The notes under the pieces were generated by a model that saw only the letters and a program-made list of their open reading frames with translations, had not been told where the DNA came from and ran no database searches. Of a DNA stretch of 64,000 nucleotides, positions 12,197-22,756 are shown in pieces. The DNA is from Curvularia sp. ZM96 (taxonomy: Eukaryota > Ascomycota > Dothideomycetes > Pleosporales > Pleosporaceae). The stretch is taken from contig JAJGBQ010000003.1 in assembly GCA_022457065.1 (NCBI GenBank), positions 2,418,001-2,482,000 of the forward strand. The letters are read 5' to 3'. Position numbers and translations under genes: made by a program. Numbering within the stretch: the first letter of the stretch is position 1; every line of letters begins with the position of its first letter.

Positions 12197-13150
12197 CTAC
12201 GCCTTTTCATTCCCGATGCTTGCGCTGCCGCCGCCTCGTGCCTCGGCTAGTAGCTGCGTTCCGACGACCTCGCCGTTGGTCTTGCGCTTGAAAACGCCAG
12301 AGATGGAGTACAAGCCCAAAAACGGCTCGTAGATGTACTCCTCTTCCCAGACCTCCTCGCCCTTGAAGGTAACGGACTCGTTGAAGCCGTTGAACCTCAT
12401 ACTGGTGAGGTAGTTGCCGACGACGGTGCTGGAGGAGATGGTGCCAGAGTTGTCGAGGATCTGCTCGACAATGTCGCCGTTTTGCGCCAGTACACGGCGC
12501 TTGTTGGTGTTGCCTTCGAAGTTGTTGACTGAGTAGAGGATGTTGTTGCGGAGATCCCATTGATGAAAGTCAATGTCGCGTTTGGCTTGGGCTTGGGCAC
12601 TCGTTCCGTTGCTGCCACTTCCATTGCTGCCATCGCCGGTGATGCCGCCTACGATTCCGCCAACGGCGTCGCCAACGTCGCCGACAATCTCGCCTACGCT
12701 GTTGCCCAGCTCGGCAATGATGGGGTTGAGGTCAATGCTGTCGAGGACGTCGCTGACCATGGTGACGAGGTTACCCAGACGGGCCTCGAGATAGACTTTG
12801 GCAGTGACGTTTTGGATGAGGAGCGAGACCTTGTCGACGGATAGGTCGACGCCCGCGTTGAACTGCAGCAACTTGAGCACCTGGGCATCGAGATTGATCT
12901 TGGCCGTCAGATTGTCGACACCGACAAAGATCTCGCCTACGTGCACCGAGGCGTTGAGCAGGACGTCCGGTACGGGGTTCAAGGCTGAGATGTTGGATGA
13001 GGACGTGTTTTCTGTCTCGTACAGCACCGCGGCTGGGTCGCCGCCATCTCGGACGTCGAGTTTGTAGCCAGTGTAGCCATCAGCTGCGGATTGGGCGACT
13101 GCCAGCAAGGGCAGTGAAAAGAGCGTGAGGCTACGAAGTATGGAGAGCAT
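12197..13150 (-). CDS. Secreted protein, paralog A of a divergent pair (unknown family)
   Basis: Intronless gene of 317 aa. The ATG at 13150 starts a clear signal peptide (MLSILRSLTLFSLPLLAVAQ, cleavage probably after AQS). The frame is open upstream, but the added residues would bury the signal peptide and there is no better ATG. The mature protein has a core at about residues 60-165 made of alternating hydrophobic/polar segments (INLDAQVLKLLQFNAGVDL, ARLGNLVTMVSDVLDSIDLNP), then a Gly/Ser linker and a KR site (AKRDIDFH), then a C-terminal domain containing VVGNYLTSM and YIYEPFLGLYS. Several N-x-S/T sequons suggest glycosylation. The core and the C-terminal landmarks recur in the neighbour at 13846-14852, which is read away from it, so the two are paralogs. 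No family recognised. Confidence 0.85.
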   Translation of the reverse strand: MLSILRSLTLFSLPLLAVAQSAADGYTGYKLDVRDGGDPAAVLYETENTSSSNISALNPVPDVLLNASVHVGEIFVGVDNLTAKINLDAQVLKLLQFNAGVDLSVDKVSLLIQNVTAKVYLEARLGNLVTMVSDVLDSIDLNPIIAELGNSVGEIVGDVGDAVGGIVGGITGDGSNGSGSNGTSAQAQAKRDIDFHQWDLRNNILYSVNNFEGNTNKRRVLAQNGDIVEQILDNSGTISSSTVVGNYLTSMRFNGFNESVTFKGEEVWEEEYIYEPFLGLYSISGVFKRKTNGEVVGTQLLAEARGGGSASIGNEKA

Positions 13151-13845
13151 CTTGACTGGTAACAAAAAGAGAGACTGGCCGCAAAAAAGAGTCCAAGGTT
13201 GGCTGAGAGAGACCAAAAGAGCGGGAGGGAGAGAGTGGGAAGCGAATGGCTTGCTCAACACAATCAATCAGCACAAGAAGACGGGGGCGAGAGCGACGGT
13301 TAACAACATCACCGCCAATGCTCATGATGCGTAGTTTATCCCGGGCGACCAAAGCATGAGCACGCATTACGCGATCCACCCGTTGTTCCCCACCCCATAA
13401 CGCTAACCACCATAGCCACGTCTGAATAAAGAAGAAAAAATAAGATTAAGGAGGATCCCGGTCTCGCCCTGCGATTCGATACAGCATAATGGAAAAGCAG
13501 GATTTGGTGCCTGACAACCTGGGTTCCTGCACGTTTGCGCTGCGGGGATCATGCGGTTCCGCCTTGTAAGCACCCCTGCAGACGCTGCATAGGGGGCTTT
13601 ATCCGAGATTTGACTATAACGGGCAAATCCTGGTATTTACTCCACATGCATGATGGTGCGCGCCTTTTGTTAGGGCCTGGGTTTTTAGCAACGCCATATG
13701 TCCATAGTCTTTTACGTATTCGCTTCGAGCCTTTCTCGAACGATACTTGTACGGCGCTTCGTCCGCTCTTCGTTGATCTGACACTGCCCTTGTCGCTGTC
13801 GTTGCTGTCAATTGTCGTCTGTCTTTTGCTTCAACACTGCCAAAC
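13151..13845. promoter_or_regulatory. Shared divergent promoter of the secreted paralog pair
   Basis: A 695-base stretch between two start codons that point away from each other. It must contain both promoters. I see no convincing coding region. Sharing one intergenic region makes co-regulation of the pair possible (inference). Confidence 0.6.
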
Positions 13846-14852
13846 ATGTCATCGTCGTTCTCTATCCGTCTACTGCTCGTCAGCATCTTTCTTACTTTTG
13901 CTACGCTCATTACCGCGCAAACTTCATCGGGGGCTCCATCAACTCCCCCGCCCTCGAGCAGCATCCGTCCCTCAGGCAATGGTACAGCTACGCGGCCTCC
14001 AGTAGTTTCACCAACGGGATCTTCTCCTCCAGATGTTCTTCTCAGTGTTCCGGAACTGCACGTAGGCCGCATCGAGTTGGACGTAGAGAAGCTGCAAGCG
14101 GATCTTAACCTCAACGCCAAAGTAGCTGGTCTCGTCCAGATCAATGCTGGTGTGCAGGTCGGTATTGAGAAGGTCAACATCACCATTGCCGATGTTGATG
14201 TTAACCTTGAGCTGGTCGTGCGCCTGGGCAACTTGGTCTCGATTGTAGAGCGTGTCTTTGACTCGTTGGACCTGAACCCGCTTTTGATTGGCTTGATTAG
14301 CAACGTGACGGATTTGGTCGGGGATGTCATTGGAGCCGTCGATGGTTTGGTAAGTTTTCAATCATTGAATGAAACCATCGAAAGAAACTAACGAACGATT
14401 CTTAGCTTGGATCCATTACGCAAAACGGAAAGACACTCAGCTTCCTGGTCGACAACCTGGGCAACATCGTCCAGGAAGTAGTTGGCGCCGGCACAGACGC
14501 CATCTCCCAGATTGTCGGTAACTACAAGGTACGTCAATCTCTACTTCTGCCCTCTCTCTCTCTTATCACGTGCCTTACAGCGGCTAACCAACGGCTACAG
14601 CTCAACATGACAGAAGTTGCCAACAGCACCAAGCAAATTGGTCAGGGCCTGACTCAAAAGACATACTCGTACGAGCCACTAGGTGCGCTCGTCGACATCG
14701 TCACCAACACGGCCGGCCAGGTCGTGCAGGCGGTAGTCCAGAAGAAGAACGGCGGTGGTAGCGGTGGTGGTGGCTCTTCAACCACTGCTTCGGCTTCCAA
14801 CACCCCAATGCCAGTTACCTTGCCCATCAGCTCCGCCACAGGTACTGCGTAG
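13846..14852 (+). CDS. Secreted protein, paralog B of a divergent pair (unknown family)
   Basis: Three exons, 13846-14349, 14406-14528 and 14601-14852, giving 292 aa; all junctions are phase 0 with GTAAGT/GTACGT donors. An N-terminal signal peptide (LLLVSIFLTFATLITAQ) is followed by a Ser/Pro/Thr linker. The core from PDVLLS to about LDLNPLL aligns collinearly with the neighbour at 12197-13150 (shared landmarks NAGV, VRLGNLV/ARLGNLV, DSxDLNP, VGDV), and the C-terminal parts also match (IVGNYKLNM, YSYEPLG). It ends in a GGGSGGGGSS run and a Ser/Thr-rich tail without an obvious GPI signal. The paralog has no introns, so introns were gained or lost after duplication. No enzyme motif is visible; the alternating hydrophobic pattern would suit a lipid- or surface-binding protein, but that is speculation. 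Confidence 0.87.
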
Positions 14853-15387
14853 GCTTCACTAGCATAGCGATAATAATGTAATGTAATGCGCTCTGCTCGG
14901 ATCTGGCGAAATGAATGATTGTATATGTGTGCTATCCGTGATTAAACTGACATTTTCATTCCAAGCGCTGAGAGAGGAATTGTTACTCTCTTCTGCCATG
15001 TTGAAAGGCTAGCATAATAATAAGAAAACCTGACCCAGGGCAACTGGTGTTTATTCGACGACAGGAAGACAACAGAGGTTCATATAAACTTTTTTCGGCA
15101 TTTCCTTATTCCTACCTCTATAAAACCATTAGTATTACAGGGGGGTAAGACGGCACACTCGAACGTACGAAAAAAAAAGACAAATAGGGAGAGTCGAAAA
15201 CTTTTTCCAACTCCGCAGCCGAGCAACAAAGGAAAAGGAAAGAAACGCTTCCCTAAACCACACCGAAGCGGACTTTTTAATTTCACCCACCTCTTTCGCC
15301 GTGAAAACAAAGGAAAATATACCTAGACATGCTCACGAATAGCCCCAGGAAAAAGAAACCCCGAAACGGCGAGAACGTCCCTATACC
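14853..15387. other. Intergenic region between convergent 3' ends
   Basis: This stretch holds the 3' ends of paralog B (plus) and of the unknown minus-strand gene. Nothing else is supported. Confidence 0.5.
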
Positions 15388-17181
15388 TCATTCCCTCTCT
15401 CCCATGTCACTGTACTCCCCATCTTCCTCCAATTTCCTCCTCTCCACTTCTCGTTTCCATTTTCTCCCCTTCCCCTTCCGTTTCCACTTCAGCTTCCTGC
15501 TTATCACGCCCAGCCTCAACCCTTGGCCCAGCCTCTCCAGCCTACCCACAAGCTCCGAGATACTGTTCTTTCCCTCGGCAAGGATAGGCACAACGGTTGT
15601 AGAAAACGATTTTTTAATGTCTGTGCTGATGAGGGATACAGATCGCGATTTGAGCTTGGGGAGACTGCCGCTTTTCGACGAGGGGCGGCTTTGGAGGGGG
15701 TGTTTGGAGGCGTGGGGCGAGAGCTGGGGTGAGTCGTGTCTACGGCGGTGTTTTGGGTTGGCAGGTGTGCAAGGAACGAATGGGTTTTGAGAGACTGGAA
15801 ATCTACTAGGCACCGGTGGCGAATTGCGTGATGGCTTCGCTGCTTCGGTAGACGGTGGTGCTGGCGGAGGCGGCGATGGCGTGCGATCTGGCGAAACTCG
15901 ACTCCAAGTTCGATTCGAAAGCCCATCTTGTCCGAATACACCGTTATAGGTACGTAAGTCCCACGAGAAAGTTCTTGGCCGCTCAGGCAGGTCGACATGA
16001 TCCAGCTTTCCTCGCCGCGGTTCAACGCTTCTCTTCTCCCCTGTAGTCCTTCTCCTACTCAGTCTTCTCTTGAACTTGTCCATGCTGTTTCCGCGCATGA
16101 TGGTAATCTTTTCTTTCTTTTCAGTGCGTGTTTGTTCCTCTTCAGCGCGATCTGCCTGCTCCTTGCGGGTAAGAAAGTCTTCAATCCATTCAGTCGGACC
16201 TTCAGTTGTTTGGCAGGGCTCGACCCATTCGCTTGACTTGGCCCAGTATTGTATGCCCCTACGACTAGCAAAATCCGAGACAGAGCTGAGGGAGCGGTTC
16301 AGCTTAGCGTGTGCTTGGTACACACTGGTACTCAAGGGAATGTTGGAAACCGATTCTGGGGTCCCGGTGGGCGTACAGATCCCTCTGCTGTTTGCCAGGC
16401 TTAGCGCCGAGCTGTAAAATTTCGCAGCCTCTTGTAGTCTCCTGTCCCGATCGCTGATGGACTGCATGTTCTGGAGCTGGGCTGAGGGACGGATGTAAAT
16501 AGCTCCAGGTCCCTGGTGTGATTTTGCTGATACAATTGAAGACATGGTAGACGTGCGTGAACCCCTATCTTGTGTTGGAACATTCAAAAAGCCGGTAATA
16601 GCTTCTTTCTTCTCAGCAACATCCTCAATATCGAAGATTTCGAGCGTCTCAACACTGCGTTTTGCGGTTATCCGTGCAGGCGCATGGACGCGTGGCTTGT
16701 GCTCAACAACAGTAGTGAGGTGCATGGCTGATGATTGCGGTAAACGCCTGTTTCGAGAGGCGCTGAGACCACCAGCTCGATGGGTATTGTTCGTCGCATT
16801 TCCAGAATGCAGTGGCGGTATGGCCGGATACGTGGGCACGTGATACTCCAGCGTGCAGTCAAAAGATTCATGAGATGCATTGACTCCGGATGAAAAGCTA
16901 TTAAAGGTGTGTAACGCGTTGCGTGGTATCTCCAGGTTCGCCAGGGCCTTTTCCATTGTTGTAGATGAATTAGTGGTGCCACGCGTTGACGTTGTTGTTT
17001 TCTCCACAGTGCCAACCCTGCGTCGCAAGACTTGTCAGCTAGGTCCAATCATGCCACGCTGTTTTCGGACATACTCAGCTCGGTGGCATCTAGACGTCTG
17101 AACAGAGTTCAGCAAAAAATTCGCGCTCTCGCCATGCGCAAGGGCGATATGCGCACTGATTACAGGCTCTTCGACCTCCAT
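15388..17181 (-). CDS. Uncharacterised Ser/Pro-rich basic protein
   Basis: Two-exon model (minus): 17181-17075, intron 17074-17018, then 17017-15388; 578 aa. The intron has a GTATGT donor, an AGCTGAC branch sequence and a CAG acceptor, and joins the frames exactly. Without it the first in-frame ATG is at 16956 (522 codons including the stop). The protein is low in hydrophobic residues. It has an FYSSALSLANSRG segment, a charged coiled-coil-like stretch (TRKEQADRAEEEQTRTEKKE), a strongly basic MDKFKRRLSRRR patch, a Pro-rich run (TPSPPPPAPP) and a basic C-terminus (LKWKRKGKGRKWKREVERRK). There is no signal peptide or known domain. I would guess a cytoplasmic or nuclear, phosphorylation-rich regulator, but no function can be assigned. 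Confidence 0.72.
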
Positions 17182-18800
17182 CGTAACAGTTCCCTACTAA
17201 AAGGTCGTTGGAAGATCATTCTTGTAGATCATGATCCTTGTTGAGAAGCAGGAAAGGGGTCTGTATGCTCTTCCCGCTCAGGGAGAGACAATGAGACGGC
17301 TGGGAGGTGTCGAGGGTGTCGAGAAACCCTCGTTCAGAGGCGCCTGGCCAGCTCGCTTCGTTTATAAGAATTGATAGAGCTGGTCAGAGTCTAAAGTAGC
17401 ACGCCGGCGTGCCGGGCGCTTGACATGGTCCGTGACGAGTGAGAAGCGGGGTTCGAGCGAGCTAGAGTATGGTACAGCAGAAGAAATCCACGCGTTGTAT
17501 GGTTGCTTCTTCGCTCATTGCCGATTCCTACGCTCGTGAGAAAAACCTGTTGGCTTTCGACCTCGCGTTACATTCGTGCTGTCAGCCAAGAATGCTATAA
17601 ATCCAATAGGTCGCGCTGGGACGCCTTGTCAGCAATGTTGGGAGTAGATGTATGTATGTAAGGGATTTGGGGCTAGATCTCAGTCGATCGATGTACCTAT
17701 AACCTATGCAGCACTACGGTCTACCCTAACTATAGCCCGACGGCACCATCATGGTCTACTTGGCCTGGATATATGACGTTTTCTTGAATGAGATGGCTGA
17801 CATAGTGCCTCATCATGTTGAGACCAAAGTCTACCACGGTATGTGTGCAGCAGCTGAGTGCCAGCGACGCGTATCGTTAACTTCTCGGACGATCGGTGTA
17901 AGACATCACGAAGGCTGGGAGATGTTAATGCAAGTTAGAGCGGAGCTGAGAATTACGTCACCGAAGTGCCGGATGTCACGGCCAAGCCAAAACATGGGCG
18001 GAGGAGGCGGCTCAACTCCTCCCCCACCCGCCCCACGGTTAGCTGGGTTTCCCTTATAATGCACAAGCCCGCACACGTGGAGACCAAAGTTCAAAGCAAA
18101 CATGTTTTCATTGAGGACTTTTTCATGGGGCAGGCTCTAGGCGCACTTCCCTTACATCCGGTCTCTAGTCTATGTCTCTCCCAAAGAGCAGTAACACCGT
18201 GATGATGCAGTTGGAGTAGCCTTGCAGCAATGTAGGAAAAACAACAAAATGAACATGTACACTGAATTTTCGAGCTAATATGTCCCACACAGCCTAATCT
18301 GTACCGCAAATTGAGAGGCAGCCCATGATCCGATAAAGTCCTATTCCGCCATCCAAGTTGGGTGGTGGAGTTCTTTTTTTTCTGTTCAAGAGACCATGAG
18401 AAATGGAGTTGTCTAATGCTTTTTTTAGAGGTTGAAAGGTCGATCGTAAAGTTTACCGCCGTTGATGATTCGTGAAACCTTGCATGTCCAATGACCACCA
18501 TGCCAAGGTTGACTCCAGGGACTCCGATGTAAATGCGAGACCTAGTAAAAACTTGATCGTGCTAAGAGAATGAAAAACTTGGATGCTTGTGATTCTAGTG
18601 TTTGTGATGATGATGACGATGATGATGAAAGACAATGGACAGTGATGGACCGGTCTTTTTGAGCCTTGGATGATATACCGAAGTGAATAGTTTGTTTGAA
18701 GCTGGTCACTGCAGCTCCAGGTTTGGTTTGATGTGTAGATGGAATGATGTTTTATGGCTGTGTTGATTGCAGGCCTGGGGGATCGAGTCTGGATAGGCGC
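17182..18800. other. Intergenic region with a GC-rich imperfect hairpin
   Basis: About 1.6 kb between the start of the unknown gene (minus) and the 3' end of the zinc-finger regulator (minus). No gene is supported. It contains an imperfect inverted repeat at 17996-18034 and two copies of GAGACCAAAGT at about 17820 and 18080. Confidence 0.5.
17996..18034. repeat. GC-rich imperfect inverted repeat
   Basis: A purine-rich left arm (GGGCGGAGGAGG) faces a pyrimidine-rich right arm (CCTCCCCCACCCGCCCC) across a short loop. Base pairing is imperfect. It could be a hairpin or a remnant of a small element. Confidence 0.4.
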
Positions 18801-20628
18801 TCATACTTCGTCGAGAGGAGTGAACAGGTTCTTCATGTTGAGGGTGAGATCAGCAATAGCGTAGTCGTCGGCGATTTCCGTCATGGAACCAATCTCAATG
18901 CCCTTTTGTGCGGAATCCGACGCGACATACGGTCTGATTTGCTTCAGAAGGTGGAAAACATGTCTGCATCGCACATCTGCCGTAGTTGCCCAGTCTTCAG
19001 GACGCGATTGTCGTAGGAAGGCCTGTGCTAGGAAGTAAAAGTGAATGCCATCCCGGCAGAAACCACGTCGACGTTGGCGATGGGTAAACTGGATGGCCAA
19101 ATCTTTGTCCCAGCACGCCTTCCATAGGTTTAGAGCACCAACGGTAGAGCGAAGCTGGTTTTGCACTTGTTCGTTGACCCCAGCGATGGATGGGCCGGTT
19201 TGAGATTGAGGCGTACTGGCACCGCTCGAAGAAAGGCGATGAATAAGCTGTCGCTGGATGTTGTAGATTTGAGCATGAAGCGCATGGATAAGGATGAATT
19301 TGCCAAAGACATTGGTCGCCCGCTCAGGAAACTGGCCTGGCAAGGTTCCGTTGAGTACGCTTAATGCTTCGGACATGGCCAGTTGCTTTGCACGCCTGCT
19401 ACCAGATTCGTTGATTGCCTGAGCTGCCTGTCCTCGTAGGCCCAGTGCACTAGCACAATCTTCTGATGTTCTCGCCTCCCAAGCCGCGTCGTCAGCGGGC
19501 AAGGGAACTGTGATACTCTTCGCGTCAAATCTTGGCTGTGTGTTGAAGAATATGGTAGAAGATGCATCGATGAGGTAGACGTAGGCTGCCAATCTAGCTC
19601 GCTTCTCGTTTTCAATCCAGAGGTGCCAGCTCCAAGAGTCAACTTCCTCACCCGTGACTGGGCCTGGTTGATGCAATGCACTAGCATTCATATTGCCGGC
19701 TGGAAGAGGTTGGAAGAGTGCGGCACATCGCGTTACATTGGCCAGAGCGCCAACCTCCTCTCGCACTTGCTGACGCTGCTGCTGTGACCCGTGCCAGAGA
19801 CATTGGGAGTGAAGTAGGACCAGGGCTTGGATCTCCTCAGTTGTGGAGCTTAGCTGATTGTTCAGATCTGTCATCTGATGCGCTTGTGCCAGCTCGTAAA
19901 CTTGACTAGATCGCAGCACATTCTCTCGGACGCGTTCCATCAGCCAACGGACATCCGATGGGCTCATCTTGTCAGAATAAACAGCGCCAAGACAACACAT
20001 GGCCAGTACAAGGCCTGGGTAGGCGGTGAATGGATCAAATGTTGCAATGTGTATCAATGGAAAATGTGAGTGATAGTGCCTGTATTCATGCAAAAACTCC
20101 TTGACGTTGTCTCCAGTCAACATTTTTTGTAGCCTTTCATGGGTGTATGCCTCGGGAGAGTGTTGGTTTGAGATGAGAGTCGCATTCGGAGAGCAAAAAG
20201 TCACAAGCGAAGCAGCCAGATTGTGCACTGGATCAGAGGTGGATTGGCCAATAAACCAGCCATCGAGTGTCGGAGAAGATTCGACCAAACCGGGAACGTG
20301 CGAGTAAAGTCCAAACAAAGTATCATTCGGTGTATCATCTGAGGTCTAAAAGTTCCGGTCAGAACTGGGCCTGTTTTTGAAAGGTTGGGCCACCTGCCGT
20401 ACTGGAATTATTCATATCGCCGCTGAACGATCCGTTTCGCCACAGCGACCCATCCTGGCCGTTGGTCATGCCGTCAACGTTGGGGAGGGTGGAGACTCCG
20501 TAAGACGCCGGGTCGGCGCCCTCGCTCTTAACGGTCATGCCGTTTTGCGCCATTGATCCATTTGTAGAGGCCTGCTCGTAGTTGTAGTGGGCGTTGGGGT
20601 CGGAGCCATTGGTCTGGGTCTGGGGTTG

Positions 20629-20667
<39 letters not shown>

Positions 20668-21876
20668 TTGCTGTTGTTGTTGCTGTTGCTGCTGTTGCTG
20701 CTGCTGCTGTTGGGGGTAACCATTGGCAACACCGTCTGGGCGGTAGTCATTGAAGTTCATCCTGGCATTCGCAAAGTCCATAGCAGACATGCTCCGGCGG
20801 TGAGCACCGTCCTCGACACCGCTGCTAGGGCGCATCAAGCTGTTGGAGCGCGAGGTACGCGCCGACATGGTCTGGTGGTTGGCGAGCGAAGGCAGGTTGT
20901 CGCCAAAGCCATTACCAGCCATGGCAGGCATCTGGGGCAGGCCCATAGAGTAACCTCCAGCATCGGCATACGACATGGAGTTGGCACCAATGTGGTTAAG
21001 GTACGAGTTCTGGTCCGCGCCAGTGGGCTGTCTGTTCTTCTGCAGATGCTGCTGCGCGTGCTGGAGATGGTTCGCGCCAGTTGGGTTTCCCCTTCGTATC
21101 GAGCATTTCTGGAAGTGGCGCTTCAGGATGTCACTCCTGCTGAAAGTGTCCTTGCAGAGATGGCACTGGTAGGGTCGTTCGCCCGTGTCTGCAGGCAAAA
21201 AGAAACATTAGTAATTGGACTGCGGTATTATTTTATTTTTATTTTTAGGATGATGAGTAAACTTACGTCGCAGCAGATGACGCTTCAGGTGCTTCAGGTG
21301 CAAGTATGTCTTGTTGCAATGAGGGCACTCGTATTTTCCCTCGGCGTTCTTGGTCGCGGTAGTGGGTGCCTTGCCAGCAGCTGGGGCGGGTCGTCCAGGA
21401 TGGGTGGGCAGGACGCCGCGACGACCCTGTTGGCCAACGACGTGAACTGGCTCGGGCTCCTGGTTAGGCAGCACCGGAGGGTGGGCGTACATGGACGTGT
21501 GTGCTAAGCCCATACCTGGGGAAGGGCCTAGCTGGTGGCCGTTGGTGTGTGCGGCGGCAGTGGACAGCATAGGCGCCTGCGAGTAGGCCGAGCTCATGGG
21601 CAGGTACGAGGATGGGGTGGGCTGCAGAGGTCGCAGCGGTGGGTGCTGCAGCGGCGGCATGGTGGAGGTACCATTAGGGGCAGAGGTGACTGGCGTATGG
21701 GGAGGTTGAGGCGTGTGAGGGTTGCTGTTGTGGCCGTACATGGGCGGCGCATACTGGCTGCCACCGCTCTGGAGAGGCGGCAGCGTGGGCAGCTGGTTCT
21801 GGGAGCCGTTGAACTGCTGGCCGATGGACGGGTAGTTGCCTAGGCCAGGCTGGCGGAAGCGGTCTGTACTGTCCAT
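18801..21876 (-). CDS. C2H2 zinc-finger regulator with polyglutamine tract and fungal-specific TF domain
   Basis: Three-exon model (minus): 21876-21267, 21188-20394 and 20338-18801; 980 aa. The start at 21876 is the first ATG of the frame. The N-terminus is Pro/Ser/Gln-rich. Finger 1 (CNKTYLHLKHLKRHLLRH, about residues 181-204) is split by intron 1 and continues through the TGERPYQC linker into finger 2 (about 211-235), which ends in Cys (HFQKC), so it is C2HC. A polyglutamine run follows. After intron 2 (20393-20339; GTGGCC donor, CTCAG acceptor) comes about 510 aa resembling the fungal-specific transcription factor domain (FDPFTAYPGLVLAMCCLGAVYSDKM). This fusion is known in Klf1-like and AmdX-like regulators of Pezizomycotina. 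Without splicing, the finger part stops at 20359, which could mislead a gene finder into calling two genes; the weak GTGGCC donor is the least sure point. Targets unknown. Confidence 0.82.
20627..20710. repeat. CAG/CAA (polyglutamine) trinucleotide tract
   Basis: About 28 consecutive glutamine codons on the minus strand (CTG/TTG on the plus strand) inside exon 2 of the zinc-finger regulator. It is mostly CAG with interspersed CAA. Likely length-variable between strains. Confidence 0.9.
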
Positions 21877-22736
21877 AACGTCGCACACACGTGTGGTAGC
21901 TACTACGCGTGCGGGTCGAGGCTGGGTGAGGTGATGGGGAAGACGCGGCCAATTGTGGTTCGTGACGGGACCATTCGACGGAGCTCAGAGCGGAGTAACG
22001 TGAGCAACGGCTGGGTATGCAGCACCAAGAGAGAGGGCCGTTGGACTAACGTCGCCAGGGAAAGGAAGACAGGCCCACGAAGAAGCTTTGTAAGGGTGGA
22101 GCCTGTGTGGGGGATTGGGAGGGACAGTCGATTCGCGTCCGTCGGCGGGTACCTTTTTTGAGCGGGAGGAGTGGGAAATGGAGGAGCCCACAGTGGGTGT
22201 GAATGACAAGAGATGGGAGTGGGAAAAGCGTGGCGACGGCGCAGAAAATTGAAAAAGGTGATGGGCCGGTGACGCTGGAACTTTTCTTGCGCAGCACTAG
22301 TAAAAAGTGCAGCGATGGTTTGGCTGGCTGGCGCGGTAATTCACGCGAGGGGGACAAGGGACTGGGTGCAGATCGGCGGCCCACACACACTTCAGCCTCA
22401 GCCGACTGCTTGCGGATAGACCAAGTGGAGAGGGCAAGGCACGAAGCAGGGACGGAAGACCCACGACAGGAGTGAAGGCTGTTGGGGGAAGCTTGGGGGC
22501 GGCGAGGGGGCGGAGGGGAGGGGGTGCAAAGTAAAGGTCGGTCGGGGTAAGAGAGGTACCGGTCGGCGAAAAAAATATGCAAAGTCTGGTGCTGTAGTCG
22601 AGCGTCGGGTTTCCGTTCCAAGCACTTCCTGTTTCCGCGCGCTGCTCTAAGCCGAAGCTTGGCCGACGTATGATGATAGCGCCCGCGCACGCGCAGATTG
22701 GGTCAGGGCAGCAGGAGCAGCGTCGGAGAGTATCGT

Positions 22737-22756
22737 GTGTCGTGTCGTGTCGTGTC
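22737..22756. repeat. GTGTC x4 tandem repeat
   Basis: Four perfect copies of a pentamer in the GC-rich gene-less stretch. Confidence 0.85.

Noticed and set aside
13614..14330. A 238-codon minus-strand frame opposite secreted paralog B.
   Set aside because: It is antisense to a well-supported spliced gene and has no protein-like landmarks.
17440..17470. A GGTTCGAG word resembling a tRNA T-arm.
   Set aside because: No matching acceptor stem, anticodon arm or A-box could be found around it.
20587..21507. A 306-codon plus-strand frame with a leucine run.
   Set aside because: It is the antisense of the polyglutamine tract and zinc fingers; the leucines are complements of CAG codons.
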